NCBI GenBank assembly: GCA_023405565.1
Contig: JAEXXW010000471.1
Location: forward strand, 1-8,360
Length of the DNA stretch: 8,360 bases
Source of the DNA: Pseudomonadota bacterium
Lineage (GTDB): Bacteria; Pseudomonadota; Alphaproteobacteria; Rhizobiales; Xanthobacteraceae
Reading direction: 5' to 3'
Shown here: positions 1 to 7,107 of the stretch, in pieces
Position numbering within the stretch: position 1 is the stretch's first letter
Layout of the letters: the number at the start of each line of letters is the position of its first letter
Translations under genes and position numbers: made by a program
Notes under the pieces: generated by a model
The model's input: the letters and a program-made list of their open reading frames with translations, nothing else
Told to the model about the DNA's origin: nothing
Databases searched by the model: none

Positions 1-139
1 ACAGAAACACAATTTTTGCTCACGCTCTTTGTTTTGACGCGCTCTCGTGGCGTTCGATAAGGAATTTACCGCCTGTCGGCCATCTCCTTCCCGTGCCGGA
101 TTGCGTGTGCACGGCGCGCGAAGGCAATCGCCTCAAGGC

Positions 140-1033
140 CTATTGGCGCATGAACAATGACAGATCGTTTCGCGCCACGGCTGTGATGGCTTTTAATACC
201 GTTCGAATTCTATGAAGGTGCCAGAGATCGTTGTGGACGGCGATCCAGTAACTTCTGACGAGATGCAATTCATTCGACAATAGAAGCTTCAAATCAGCAT
301 GCGCTGCAGCAAGAAAGCGAGGCAGCACACCAATCGCGGCACCTGAGCGAATGGCATTGACCTGCGCGATTACGCTCGTACTCCGAATGGTGGGCACAAC
401 AATTTCACCATGCCCCACCTTCGAGAAGTTCAGTTCCTCGGTGAATAGCAATTCGGGAATGTAGCCGACGAAAGTGTGTTGTGTCAGATCTTCGATGGTT
501 TCGGGCTTTCCTCGCCGCTCGAAGTAACGCTCGGTCCCGTAGAGTTCGAGAGAATAGTCCGTGAGCTTTCGCACGATCACCTGCCCGGCCGATGGACGCT
601 CCAACGTAATCGCGATGTCAACTTCACGTGCGGCAAGCGAATAAGCCCTCGGCAACGCGACCAGTTCGGTCTCAAGATGCTCATTGAGAGCAGAGATCTC
701 AGCCAGTCTTTGCGCCAGATACCCCACGCCCAATCCCTCGGGTGCGCCGACGCGCACGCGCCCCATCACGAACTTCGGATCTTCGCCAATTCCGACGATT
801 TTTCGCAGAATAACGGCTTCGATCTGTTCCGCCGCTGCAGCGACCTTTTCGCCCTGTTCGGTGATCGCGGTCCGGCGGCCAGCCCGTTCGATCAGGGGAA
901 CGCCGAGCGCCTTTTCCAGCCGGGCCACCCGCCGCCCGACAGTGGAGTCGTCAACGCCCAAAACCTTTCCGGCTGTGGTCATTTGCCCGTTTCTCACGAG
1001 CTGCAGGAATATTCTGAGGTCGTCCCAATCCAT
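140..1033 (-). CDS. LysR-family transcriptional regulator
   Basis: This is a DNA-binding regulator, probably controlling the divergent gene and itself. The N-terminus, beginning MDWDDLRIFLQLVRNG, is a typical LysR winged helix-turn-helix; the recognition segment GVDDSTVGRRVARLE lies at about residues 26-40. A linker helix runs to about residue 80. An effector-binding domain follows from about residue 90 (VRVGAPEGLG) and includes the motif VDIAITLERP. At 297 residues the length is normal for the family. The frame stays open to an ATG at 1066, which would add 11 residues (MRFLLANLQTM). I prefer the ATG at 1033 because family members usually begin MDWDDLR, and because the longer version would start inside a strong inverted repeat (1063-1084) that looks like an operator. 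Another ATG directly precedes it at 1036. No strong Shine-Dalgarno supports any of these starts. The divergent GMC gene is broken, so the original target may be gone. The ligand is unknown. Confidence 0.93.
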   Translation of the reverse strand: MDWDDLRIFLQLVRNGQMTTAGKVLGVDDSTVGRRVARLEKALGVPLIERAGRRTAITEQGEKVAAAAEQIEAVILRKIVGIGEDPKFVMGRVRVGAPEGLGVGYLAQRLAEISALNEHLETELVALPRAYSLAAREVDIAITLERPSAGQVIVRKLTDYSLELYGTERYFERRGKPETIEDLTQHTFVGYIPELLFTEELNFSKVGHGEIVVPTIRSTSVIAQVNAIRSGAAIGVLPRFLAAAHADLKLLLSNELHLVRSYWIAVHNDLWHLHRIRTVLKAITAVARNDLSLFMRQ

Positions 1034-1041
1034 CATCGTCT

Positions 1042-1051
1042 GCAAATTTGC
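1042..1051. promoter_or_regulatory. Perfect 10-bp palindrome in the LysR leader
   Basis: GCAAATTTGC is its own reverse complement. It sits a few bases upstream of the preferred LysR start (1033) and 11 bases from the longer dyad at 1063-1084. LysR-type regulators often bind two adjacent sites, a recognition and an activation site, in the divergent gap, so this may be the second contact. That role is inference; a 10-bp AT-centred palindrome can also arise by chance. Confidence 0.3.
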
Positions 1052-1062
1052 GAGTAGGAAAC

Positions 1063-1084
1063 GCATTTAATCGGTATTGAATGC
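1063..1084. promoter_or_regulatory. Candidate LysR operator (9-bp inverted repeat)
   Basis: Left arm GCATTTAAT (1063-1071) and right arm ATTGAATGC (1076-1084) pair at 8 of 9 positions around the 4-base spacer CGGT. The dyad lies in the gap between the divergent LysR and GMC genes, where LysR-family regulators usually bind. It has a symmetric T/A pair spaced T-N12-A rather than the classical T-N11-A. It overlaps the upstream-most possible LysR start codon (ATG at 1066), which argues for a downstream start. Position and symmetry are visible in the sequence; regulator binding is inferred. Confidence 0.5.
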
Positions 1085-1132
1085 AAAATTCCACCATGGC
1101 AACAGGCGCCGGGCTGGCAAAAGGGGACACCG

Positions 1133-1375
1133 GTGAGCAGACGTCTGGACGGAGAATTCGACTACATCGTCGTCGGCGCGGGAACGGCGGGCTGTATCGT
1201 CGCCAATCGATTGTCAGCGGATCCCCGCAAGCGGGTTCTCCTCCTTGAAGCCGGCAGACATGACAATTGGATCTGGTTTCACATTCCGGTCGGCTATCTG
1301 TTCGCAATCGGCAACCCGCGCGCCGACTGGATGTTCAAGACTGAGCCGGGCAAGGCCGGCCGACGGGGCCTTTGA
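1133..1375 (+). pseudogene. GMC-family FAD oxidoreductase, N-terminal remnant
   Basis: This is the first 80 codons of a glucose-methanol-choline oxidoreductase (choline or alcohol dehydrogenase-like). It has the N-terminal FAD-binding Rossmann signature: YIVVGAGTAGCIVANRL at about residues 11-27, then VLLLEAG at 35-41 with the ribose-binding Glu39. The family segment IPVGY...DWMFKTEP follows at about residues 51-72. Family members are about 530-550 residues long; here similarity stops near residue 73 and a TGA ends the frame at 1373-1375. The expected next motif, PRGKVLGGSS-like, is not found in any forward frame downstream. The start is a GTG with a good Shine-Dalgarno (AAGGGG at 1121-1126, 6-base spacing), so the 5' end looks intact and the gene was probably lost by deletion or decay. 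A +1 shift just before the stop reads ADGAFEK, faintly like the family's next segment, but it also stops at once. It is divergent from, and probably once controlled by, the LysR gene. Confidence 0.8.
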
Positions 1376-2006
1376 AAAATAGCGAACCAGCCTAGCGCAA
1401 ATCCCCGTTTTCGGTCGCGGCCGGCAGTAACCGACGTCTTCGGAGCAGTCACCAAGCCCCCTTCTTATCCCAATAGAACCCTCATTTTCGAAGGCCAATC
1501 GCCGCCCAATATCTTCGCGCAACTGCACCACAGGGGACCTATTCCCGCGGCTTATCCGCGCGGCGCCATAACGATGCTTGTGCCGGATCCTCATCAAGAC
1601 GGTAACCGCCGAACAACCGCGCAACTGTTGCGGTTGCCAAACAAGAACGCACGGATCATCTGAGCTGTGCTTCGAACTGGCGAACCGATCACGCCGTCTT
1701 CTGAGAATCTGCCCAGGAGTTTGCGAAACGACGGAGAAATGAGATGCACAGGTCGGAGCGGCGCACCAAGAGCCTGATTTTTATCGAGGCCTTCAAGGCC
1801 TACCAGCTGTAGAGGCAGGTGCGAAGGATCCCCATTTGGACGCCCTCGATATATCGGGTGGCGCCGGATAGATGTTTGCAACGGGCTAAGCGGATCAGTT
1901 CAAAATCCACTTGCAACGGGAAGGCCGTCCATAGACGTAGAATGTCTGCTCCTAGATCCCCTTCGTGCGGCAAATCTCATCGATTGCTGTACCGGATGCA
2001 GGCCAG
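1376..2006. other. Gene-poor region, probably decayed sequence
   Basis: There are 631 bases between the GMC remnant and the end of the CoA-transferase gene with no gene I can recognise. The GMC reading frame resumes after its TGA and stays open for 95 codons to a TGA at 1661-1663. The product (including TLIFEGQSPPNIFAQLHHRG) matches no part of a GMC enzyme that I know. Further on, another forward frame holds coding-like stretches (about 1743-1920, with ALDISGGAG and FKIHLQREGRP) broken by several stops. Overlapping short open frames on the minus strand are similar in length but equally unrecognisable. No convincing Rho-independent terminator, tRNA, insertion-sequence end or long repeat was seen. 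The likeliest reading is remnants of one or more inactivated genes. Confidence 0.5.
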
Positions 2007-3200
2007 TCAAATGACCTTTCGGTTTCGAAGCCCTTCGATCTTGTCCGCCCCAAGCCCCAACAGTTGACGTAGGACCTCTTCCGTTTGCTCTCCCAGCGAT
2101 GGCGTACTCAACTCGACAACTTCGGGAGATTCAGAGAAACGCACTGGCTGAGGCACCATTGGGACGGCACCGAAGCGCGCGTGTGTGCCATTACGTACGA
2201 GCCTGCGCGATACCGCGTGTTCGGACGTGACCACCTCGTTGAGGCCAAGAATAGGAGCCGCAGGAATCCCTATGGCTTGCAAAGCGGCCAATACTTCCTC
2301 ACGGGAGCGCGTGCGAGTCCAGTTCGAGATTGCTGCCCGCACTTCATCTTCTCGCGCGCTTCGCCCCGGATGGCTTCCAAGTTCCGGATCCTCACCCATA
2401 TCCGGACGCCCGATCAAGCCTGCAAGAGCGGCAAAGAGCGCATTGTTGAAACAAACCAGAACAATATCACCATTCGTCGTGGGAAATGAATCCACTGGAT
2501 AGCTCAGCGGATGTCGATTTCCCACGGGCTTTGGCGTTTCGTTGAAGTATAGCTGGCGGCTTAACCCGGTAAGCTGCATCGACACCATGCAATCGAGCAT
2601 GGCAATGTCCACGTGCTGTCCAGCGCCACTGCGCTCGCGAGCGAACAATGCGCTGACGATCCCCCACGCCGCGAAAATTCCCGTGCACACATCAGCCAAC
2701 GATTCTCCGATAGCTGTTGGCGGACCGCCGCGCGGTCCTGTAAGGCTCATGATTCCGCTCATCGCCTGGATAACGAGATCGAAAGCCGGACGATCGCGCA
2801 TCGGGCTATCTTGACCAAAGCCGGAGATGCTTGCGTACACAATACGTGGGTTTTCGGCCTTAATTGCAGCGTAGCTAAGACCATATTTCTCCATTATTCC
2901 CGGTCTGAAGTTCTCAACGAGGACGTCGGATTGTCTTGCCAGAGACTTGATCATCTCCGCTCCCTCCGACGTGCGCAGATCGATCGTCACGCTCTTTTTG
3001 TTGCGATTCAGCAACATAAAATACGTGCTTTCTCCGTCTCGATGCGGGCCGAACCCCCGCCCCTCGTCACCGACCGACGGCAATTCGACCTTAATAACCT
3101 CCGCGCCGAGATCGGCGAGCATGGAAGTGCAGAACGGACCTGACATAACCCGCGACAGATCAAGTACGCGAATGCCTGACAGCAACGAAGCGTTCGTCAT
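2007..3200 (-). CDS. Class III (CaiB/BaiF) CoA-transferase
   Basis: This enzyme moves CoA between carboxylic acids, activating a substrate acid as its CoA thioester in the cytoplasm. The 397-residue length is normal for the family. Hallmarks in order are: IRVLDLSRVMSGPFC near the N-terminus (about 10-24), LADLGAEVIKVE (28-39), LNRNKKSVTIDL (64-75), VLVENFRPGIMEKYGL (93-108), ISGFGQDSP (125-133), and AFDLVIQAMSG, in which Asp141 lines up with the catalytic aspartate of formyl-CoA transferase (Asp169). The C-terminal part has the family's GIPAAPILGLNEV segment and the LLGLGADKIEGLR ending, so the protein is complete. It is the last gene of the minus-strand unit, starting 11 bases after the oxidoreductase stop. 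No strong Shine-Dalgarno precedes the ATG, which is consistent with translation coupled to the upstream gene. CoA donor and acceptor cannot be read from sequence; a downstream acid of the monooxygenase route is my inference. Confidence 0.95.
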   Translation of the reverse strand: MTNASLLSGIRVLDLSRVMSGPFCTSMLADLGAEVIKVELPSVGDEGRGFGPHRDGESTYFMLLNRNKKSVTIDLRTSEGAEMIKSLARQSDVLVENFRPGIMEKYGLSYAAIKAENPRIVYASISGFGQDSPMRDRPAFDLVIQAMSGIMSLTGPRGGPPTAIGESLADVCTGIFAAWGIVSALFARERSGAGQHVDIAMLDCMVSMQLTGLSRQLYFNETPKPVGNRHPLSYPVDSFPTTNGDIVLVCFNNALFAALAGLIGRPDMGEDPELGSHPGRSAREDEVRAAISNWTRTRSREEVLAALQAIGIPAAPILGLNEVVTSEHAVSRRLVRNGTHARFGAVPMVPQPVRFSESPEVVELSTPSLGEQTEEVLRQLLGLGADKIEGLRNRKVI

Positions 3201-3211
3201 CGATCAAAGAC

Positions 3212-4186
3212 TCAAGATAAGGGGGCAACAGCAAGCACGACCTTGCCTACAGTTTGACGGCTGGCCAAACGCGAAAGCGCTTCCGGCAATTCAGCGAGCC
3301 AATTCTTCGTGTCGATTTCCGGCTTGATTTTCCCAGCCGAGAGCAGTCCGACCAGGTCATGCGATATCCGCTTCAATTCGACACCATCGTGATCATGACT
3401 CCAGTAGATACCCTTTGCACTTGCGCGCTTCAACAGCAGCCGATGGGCTGGGATTTTAGGAACTGAACCTGATGCAAAGCCTACGATCAAAAGGATGCCG
3501 TCGCGGGCGATGCATTGGAGACTTTTTTCCGTTATAGCGCCTCCAACCGGATCAACGATGATCTTCGCGCCAGCCCCGTGGGTCACATCGTTCACCGCGC
3601 TGATCCAATCATCCTGACGATAATCGAAGGCAAAATCGGCGCCGTGCCGCATGATCAGGCCGAGCTTCTCCTCCCCTGCCGCGGTTGCGATAACGGTTGC
3701 ACCTTTTGTCTTGGCGATTTCAATGGATGCAAGCCCGACTCCGCCAGCCGCGGCGTGGACCAGCACGACAGTTCCTTCCGCTATCCTGTCGACCTGCTCG
3801 AACGCGACCATCGCGGTCGTATAAGATACCGGCAGCGCAGCCGCCGCTGCGAGATCGATGCCATCCGGAATTGCGATCGGCATGTCCGCCCGCACGCATA
3901 CAAACTCCGCGAAGCCACCCCATTCAACCTTCGTGGCTACCCGATCTCCGGATTTCCATGGCCCGTCCTCGCCGACAGCCACGATTGTTCCGGCGACCTC
4001 CTGACCCGGCGTGAATGGGCGGGTCGGCGCCACCTGATAACGATCATCGATCATCAAAAGATCGGAAAAGTTCACTGCCGCGTATTCCGTCTTGATCAGG
4101 ACCTGCCCCGGACCGGGGACAGGCGGCGGCGAATGGGCAATAACCAACCCATCGATACCCCGTTCGTTCGATGTCCAGTGCCACAT
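3212..4186 (-). CDS. MDR-family NADPH:quinone oxidoreductase-like enzyme
   Basis: This is a zinc-independent medium-chain dehydrogenase/reductase of the quinone oxidoreductase or enoyl-reductase type, expected to reduce a quinone or an alpha,beta-unsaturated carbonyl with NAD(P)H. The 324-residue length fits. The N-terminal GroES-like domain has AAVNFSDLLMIDDRY (about 36-50) and PGQEVAGTIVAVG (60-72). The Rossmann domain carries VLVHAAAGGVGLASIEIAK (about 141-159) with the AxxGGVG nucleotide-binding turn, and later GADFAFDYR and IIVDPVGG. The structural four-cysteine zinc lobe and the catalytic zinc ligands of alcohol dehydrogenases are absent. It lies between the monooxygenase gene (53-base gap) and the CoA-transferase gene (11-base gap), suggesting one operon. 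A weak purine-rich GGGAACGAAAGAGA tract precedes the ATG. The family call is firm; the substrate is unknown. An enone reductase acting in ketone breakdown would suit the neighbours but is inference. Confidence 0.93.
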   Translation of the reverse strand: MWHWTSNERGIDGLVIAHSPPPVPGPGQVLIKTEYAAVNFSDLLMIDDRYQVAPTRPFTPGQEVAGTIVAVGEDGPWKSGDRVATKVEWGGFAEFVCVRADMPIAIPDGIDLAAAAALPVSYTTAMVAFEQVDRIAEGTVVLVHAAAGGVGLASIEIAKTKGATVIATAAGEEKLGLIMRHGADFAFDYRQDDWISAVNDVTHGAGAKIIVDPVGGAITEKSLQCIARDGILLIVGFASGSVPKIPAHRLLLKRASAKGIYWSHDHDGVELKRISHDLVGLLSAGKIKPEIDTKNWLAELPEALSRLASRQTVGKVVLAVAPLS

Positions 4187-4239
4187 TCTCTTTCGTTCCC
4201 GCCTAGAAGCAGCCTTTCCTTTTCGACCAAGATTTCCAA

Positions 4240-6201
4240 TCAGGCCGGTACAGTTCCGCGTTGGCTTTCATGGCTCTGACGTGGCGTCTCGAACAGGAAA
4301 TCGTCCGGGTTCATACGCCGTGTCATGTTCCAGTAATCAACCAGACGCCACGGCGAGTTTGCAAATACTCGTCCTGCTTTGTTCTTGTACCAGGTACCGG
4401 CGAGCCGATGCGACCAGACCATCTTATTATGAGCGGCATCCACGCGTCGGTTATAGGCGTCGTGTACATCCTGGCGACATTCCAGCGAACGATTGCCGGA
4501 GCGAACCAGTTCCTCAATGCATTGGACAATGTAACTCGACTGGCATTCGCTGTGAAATATGCCGCTGCCCCCGTGACCCAAGTTGGTGTTTGGACCGTAG
4601 AGTATGAAGAAATTCGGAAAGTGCGGCACCGTTATCCCAAGATAGGCCCTAGGATCGTCCTCACCCCAAATTTCCCGCAGATTGCAGCCATCTCGGCCGC
4701 GTATTTCCATCGGCGAGAGCAACTTCCCAGCCTGGAACCCCGTGGCCAATATGATTACGTCGAGCGGAAATTCATTTCCGTCTTTGGTGACCACGGCCGA
4801 TTCCGTGATCTTTTCTATGGATTGCGTGACCAATTCGACATTGGCACGCGTAAGCATCTTATACCAATGATTGTCCCGCAACATACGCTTTCCGTAAGGA
4901 GGATATTGCGGGATAACCTTCTTCAGCAGCTCCGGATCGTCTCCGATCTGGCTCTTGATATACTCGGTCAGTTCGCGCCGAACCAATTCGTTGGTCGCAT
5001 TGATCGATAAATCCGCATTTGCCCATTCCGGATCAATTTGAAGGGCTGCATGCAGAAGATCGCCCGATGCCCAGAAGAGCTGGAACCTATACCATCGCGC
5101 GTAGAACGGCACATGCTTCAGAGTCCACTTCATGCCTTCCGAGACTTCGGCATGGTAGGTCGGATTGTGAATGGCCCAGTGCGGCGTTCTCTGGAATATG
5201 ACCAGCTTGCCAACCTGCTCAGCAATGGAGGGAGCAGCCTGCATACCGCTTGCGCCAGTGCCAATCATTCCCACCCGACGGCCATCGAGTGATACACGAT
5301 GATCCCACTGCGCAGTGTGGAAGACGTGCCCTTGAAATTTCTCCAGGCCGGTTATCGCCGGGATGAATGGTCGATTTAACTGTCCTACGGCCGCTATCAG
5401 AATATCGGCTTCCGTAACAATCTCGCTGCCATCCTCGCACTTGACGGTCAGTCGCCAGATAGCTCGTTCCTCGTCATATACGGCCGAAGTTACCTCGCGA
5501 TTGAACTGGATATGCCGTCTGACGTCGTATTTATCCGCGCATCGCTCGAAATAGTCCCACAGTTCCTCCTGCTTTGAGAAATAGCGGGACCATTCGTGGT
5601 TCGGCTCGAAGGAAAAGGAATAGATGTGGTTTGGCGTATCAACACCGCATCCAGGGTACCTGTTCTCATACCAAGTCCCTCCGACCGTCGGATTCTTTTC
5701 GATGATTTCAAACGGGATGCCGGCCCGGCGCAGCTTGACGGCCATACAGAGACCAGACATTCCCGCACCGATGATGAGGACCTTACGACTCTTTGAGTCG
5801 TCCCGCACGACAGACGCTGGCCGTTCGAAGTCTCTTGCTATCGTGTCGATCCCCAGCAGACCGCGAATGAGCGGCAGATATTCTTCTGGTATTTCCTCGC
5901 CGACGCAGACACTCATCATCCGCTTGAGAAGGCGCGTCGAAACACATGGCGGCGTAGACACCGCTTCCGAACTGTACTCTTGCAGAGCGGCCGCCGCGCG
6001 TTCTCGAATGATTGCCTGCAAGGCGGCCGGCATTCGGACCTGAAAATCCCATGGACCTTCGATATAAGGGCGCGCCTGGTCAAGCATTTCCTCATCGGCC
6101 GTTAGATGCACCAGGACCATGAGCAGGGGAACGATGTCTGCCTCGGCCAAGGCTCGGGTCAGAGACTCGCGATCAAACGAAGTTCCCGACATCTGACTCA
6201 T
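4240..6201 (-). CDS. Type I Baeyer-Villiger monooxygenase (4-hydroxyacetophenone type)
   Basis: This flavoprotein monooxygenase should use NADPH and O2 to insert oxygen beside a ketone carbonyl, giving an ester or lactone. Numbering from the upstream GTG at 6213 (657 residues), it has: an N-terminal mostly helical extension (about 1-140); the FAD Rossmann motif GAGMSG (149-154); GGTWYENRYPGCGVD, whose Asp192 matches the active-site Asp of phenylacetone monooxygenase; the Baeyer-Villiger fingerprint FQGHVFHTAQWD (293-304, consensus FxGxxxHTxxW[P/D]); the NADPH Rossmann motif GTGASG (318-323); FQRTPHW with the catalytic Arg342; and ATGF near 490. The long extension and total length resemble 4-hydroxyacetophenone monooxygenase (about 640 residues), not the roughly 540-residue cyclohexanone type. 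I chose the ATG at 6201 (653 residues); a GTG four codons upstream is equally possible, and both have only weak GAAGAAA-type ribosome sites. It heads the enzyme part of the minus-strand unit. The substrate cannot be named from sequence. Confidence 0.95.
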   Translation of the reverse strand: MSQMSGTSFDRESLTRALAEADIVPLLMVLVHLTADEEMLDQARPYIEGPWDFQVRMPAALQAIIRERAAAALQEYSSEAVSTPPCVSTRLLKRMMSVCVGEEIPEEYLPLIRGLLGIDTIARDFERPASVVRDDSKSRKVLIIGAGMSGLCMAVKLRRAGIPFEIIEKNPTVGGTWYENRYPGCGVDTPNHIYSFSFEPNHEWSRYFSKQEELWDYFERCADKYDVRRHIQFNREVTSAVYDEERAIWRLTVKCEDGSEIVTEADILIAAVGQLNRPFIPAITGLEKFQGHVFHTAQWDHRVSLDGRRVGMIGTGASGMQAAPSIAEQVGKLVIFQRTPHWAIHNPTYHAEVSEGMKWTLKHVPFYARWYRFQLFWASGDLLHAALQIDPEWANADLSINATNELVRRELTEYIKSQIGDDPELLKKVIPQYPPYGKRMLRDNHWYKMLTRANVELVTQSIEKITESAVVTKDGNEFPLDVIILATGFQAGKLLSPMEIRGRDGCNLREIWGEDDPRAYLGITVPHFPNFFILYGPNTNLGHGGSGIFHSECQSSYIVQCIEELVRSGNRSLECRQDVHDAYNRRVDAAHNKMVWSHRLAGTWYKNKAGRVFANSPWRLVDYWNMTRRMNPDDFLFETPRQSHESQRGTVPA

Positions 6202-6262
6202 ATTTTTCTTCACAAACGTACTCGCTTTCTTCGCTTTTCTTGTATTTAAGAAAAACAGTATT

Positions 6263-6277
6263 GCATCGCTGTGATGC
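6263..6277. promoter_or_regulatory. Short dyad upstream of the monooxygenase gene
   Basis: GCATC (6263-6267) and GATGC (6273-6277) form a perfect 5-bp inverted repeat around GCTGT, in the roughly 110-base gap between the ATPase stop and the monooxygenase start. On the minus strand a run of five T follows after 7 bases (6255-6251). It could be a protein-binding site of the layout GCAT-N7-ATGC or a very weak terminator; the short stem and the distance to the T run argue against an efficient terminator. No clear sigma-70 promoter is visible here, although the 40 bases before the start codon are markedly A-rich on the coding strand. Confidence 0.22.
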
Positions 6278-6312
6278 GCTCCACGTGACGCGCCCGATTT
6301 GTGCCAGACGCT

Positions 6313-7107
6313 TCACGTCAACAAGAGCGCATCATCATCGAGCTCCTCCTGCTGCGTTGTGCGAAACAATTTCAGGAGGTCTCCGACAGACATCGCCTTG
6401 CGTTGCTCGCCGCTCATGTCGAAGACGATGCGACCACGATGGAACATGATGGTACGGGTGCCATATTCCAGCGCCTGCGCCATTGAATGGGTTACCATCA
6501 GGGTCGTAAGTCGAAGCTGCTGAACCATGTCTGCGGTCAGCCGGAGAACAAACTCCGCGGTCTTGGGATCCAGCGCGGCGGTGTGCTCATCGAGCAGCAG
6601 CGCGCGCGTAGTTCCTGTCGTCGCCATCAGCAAGCTTAGCGCCTGCCGCTGCCCGCCGGATAACAGCCCCACACGGTCGTCCAACCGCTTCTCCAGACCA
6701 AGCCCCAGCTTCGCGAGCCGGTCCTGCACCTCCAGACGCATCTGCCGTGTGGTGGAGTGCTTCAGGTTGCGAGGCGATGTGCGGGCATAGGCAAGCGCGA
6801 AATTCTCGATGATCGTCAGGTCCTCGCAGGTTCCCATCTTTGGATCCTGGAAGACCCGCGATACTAAAGACGCCCGCTTCGCCGTTGTAAGATTAGTTAC
6901 GTCGGTGTCGTCGATCTTAACCCGACCGGCATTGGACCGAACAACGCCCGCCAGGACGTTGAGCATGGTCGATTTTCCGGCTCCGTTGGACCCGATCGCA
7001 GTAACGAATTCGCCGCTCTTGATTTCAAGACTGACGTCGCGAAGAGCGCGCATCTCAAGCGGAGCACCTTCATTGAAGGTGACATCTATGTTGCGGCACT
7101 GAATCAT
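6313..7107 (-). CDS. ABC transporter ATP-binding protein
   Basis: This is the cytoplasmic ATPase that powers the importer encoded with it. In 264 residues it holds every motif of an active ABC subunit: Walker A GSNGAGKST (39-47), Q-loop Gln87 (VFQDP), signature LSGGQRQALSLLMA (149-162), Walker B LLLDE (170-174) with catalytic Glu174, D-loop AALD (177-180) and H-loop His207 (MVTHS). After the catalytic Glu comes His175 where most ABC ATPases have Pro (DEHTAALDP rather than DEPTAALDP). I recall this variant as common in ATPases paired with PF04392-type binding proteins (the TrpXYZ-like group), which agrees with the neighbours. The short acidic tail EELDDDALLLT is unremarkable. The start ATG overlaps the permease stop (ATGA, 7104-7107), and an AGCAGG ribosome site lies about 5 bases upstream, so the two are translationally coupled. 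Substrate unknown. Confidence 0.96.
   Translation of the reverse strand: MIQCRNIDVTFNEGAPLEMRALRDVSLEIKSGEFVTAIGSNGAGKSTMLNVLAGVVRSNAGRVKIDDTDVTNLTTAKRASLVSRVFQDPKMGTCEDLTIIENFALAYARTSPRNLKHSTTRQMRLEVQDRLAKLGLGLEKRLDDRVGLLSGGQRQALSLLMATTGTTRALLLDEHTAALDPKTAEFVLRLTADMVQQLRLTTLMVTHSMAQALEYGTRTIMFHRGRIVFDMSGEQRKAMSVGDLLKLFRTTQQEELDDDALLLT

Noticed and set aside
91..114. Inverted repeat CCGTGC/GCACGG after the LysR stop, considered as a terminator
   Set aside because: The stem is 6 bp with a 12-base loop and no T run follows in the direction of LysR transcription.
1067..1132. Sigma-70 promoters for the divergent LysR and GMC genes
   Set aside because: TTGCCA and TTGAAT hexamers occur, but no matching -10 box lies at a proper spacing on either strand.
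1546..1560. Hairpin CGCGG-CTTAT-CCGCG
   Set aside because: It is a short GC-rich stem in unassigned sequence with no T run; expected by chance at this GC content.
1214..1624. Minus-strand 136-codon frame across the GMC remnant and the spacer
   Set aside because: It overlaps the recognisable GMC fragment antisense, has no known motif and no ribosome site that stands out.
4261..5010. Long open frame on the plus strand opposite the monooxygenase gene
   Set aside because: It lies antisense within a gene whose family motifs run along its whole length; the product has no recognisable motif. The same holds for the plus-strand frames opposite the reductase, CoA-transferase, ATPase, permease and LysR genes.
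6283..6318. Inverted repeat ACGTGA/TCACGT at the end of the ATPase gene, considered as a terminator
   Set aside because: The 6-bp arms are separated by 24 bases and no T run follows directly.
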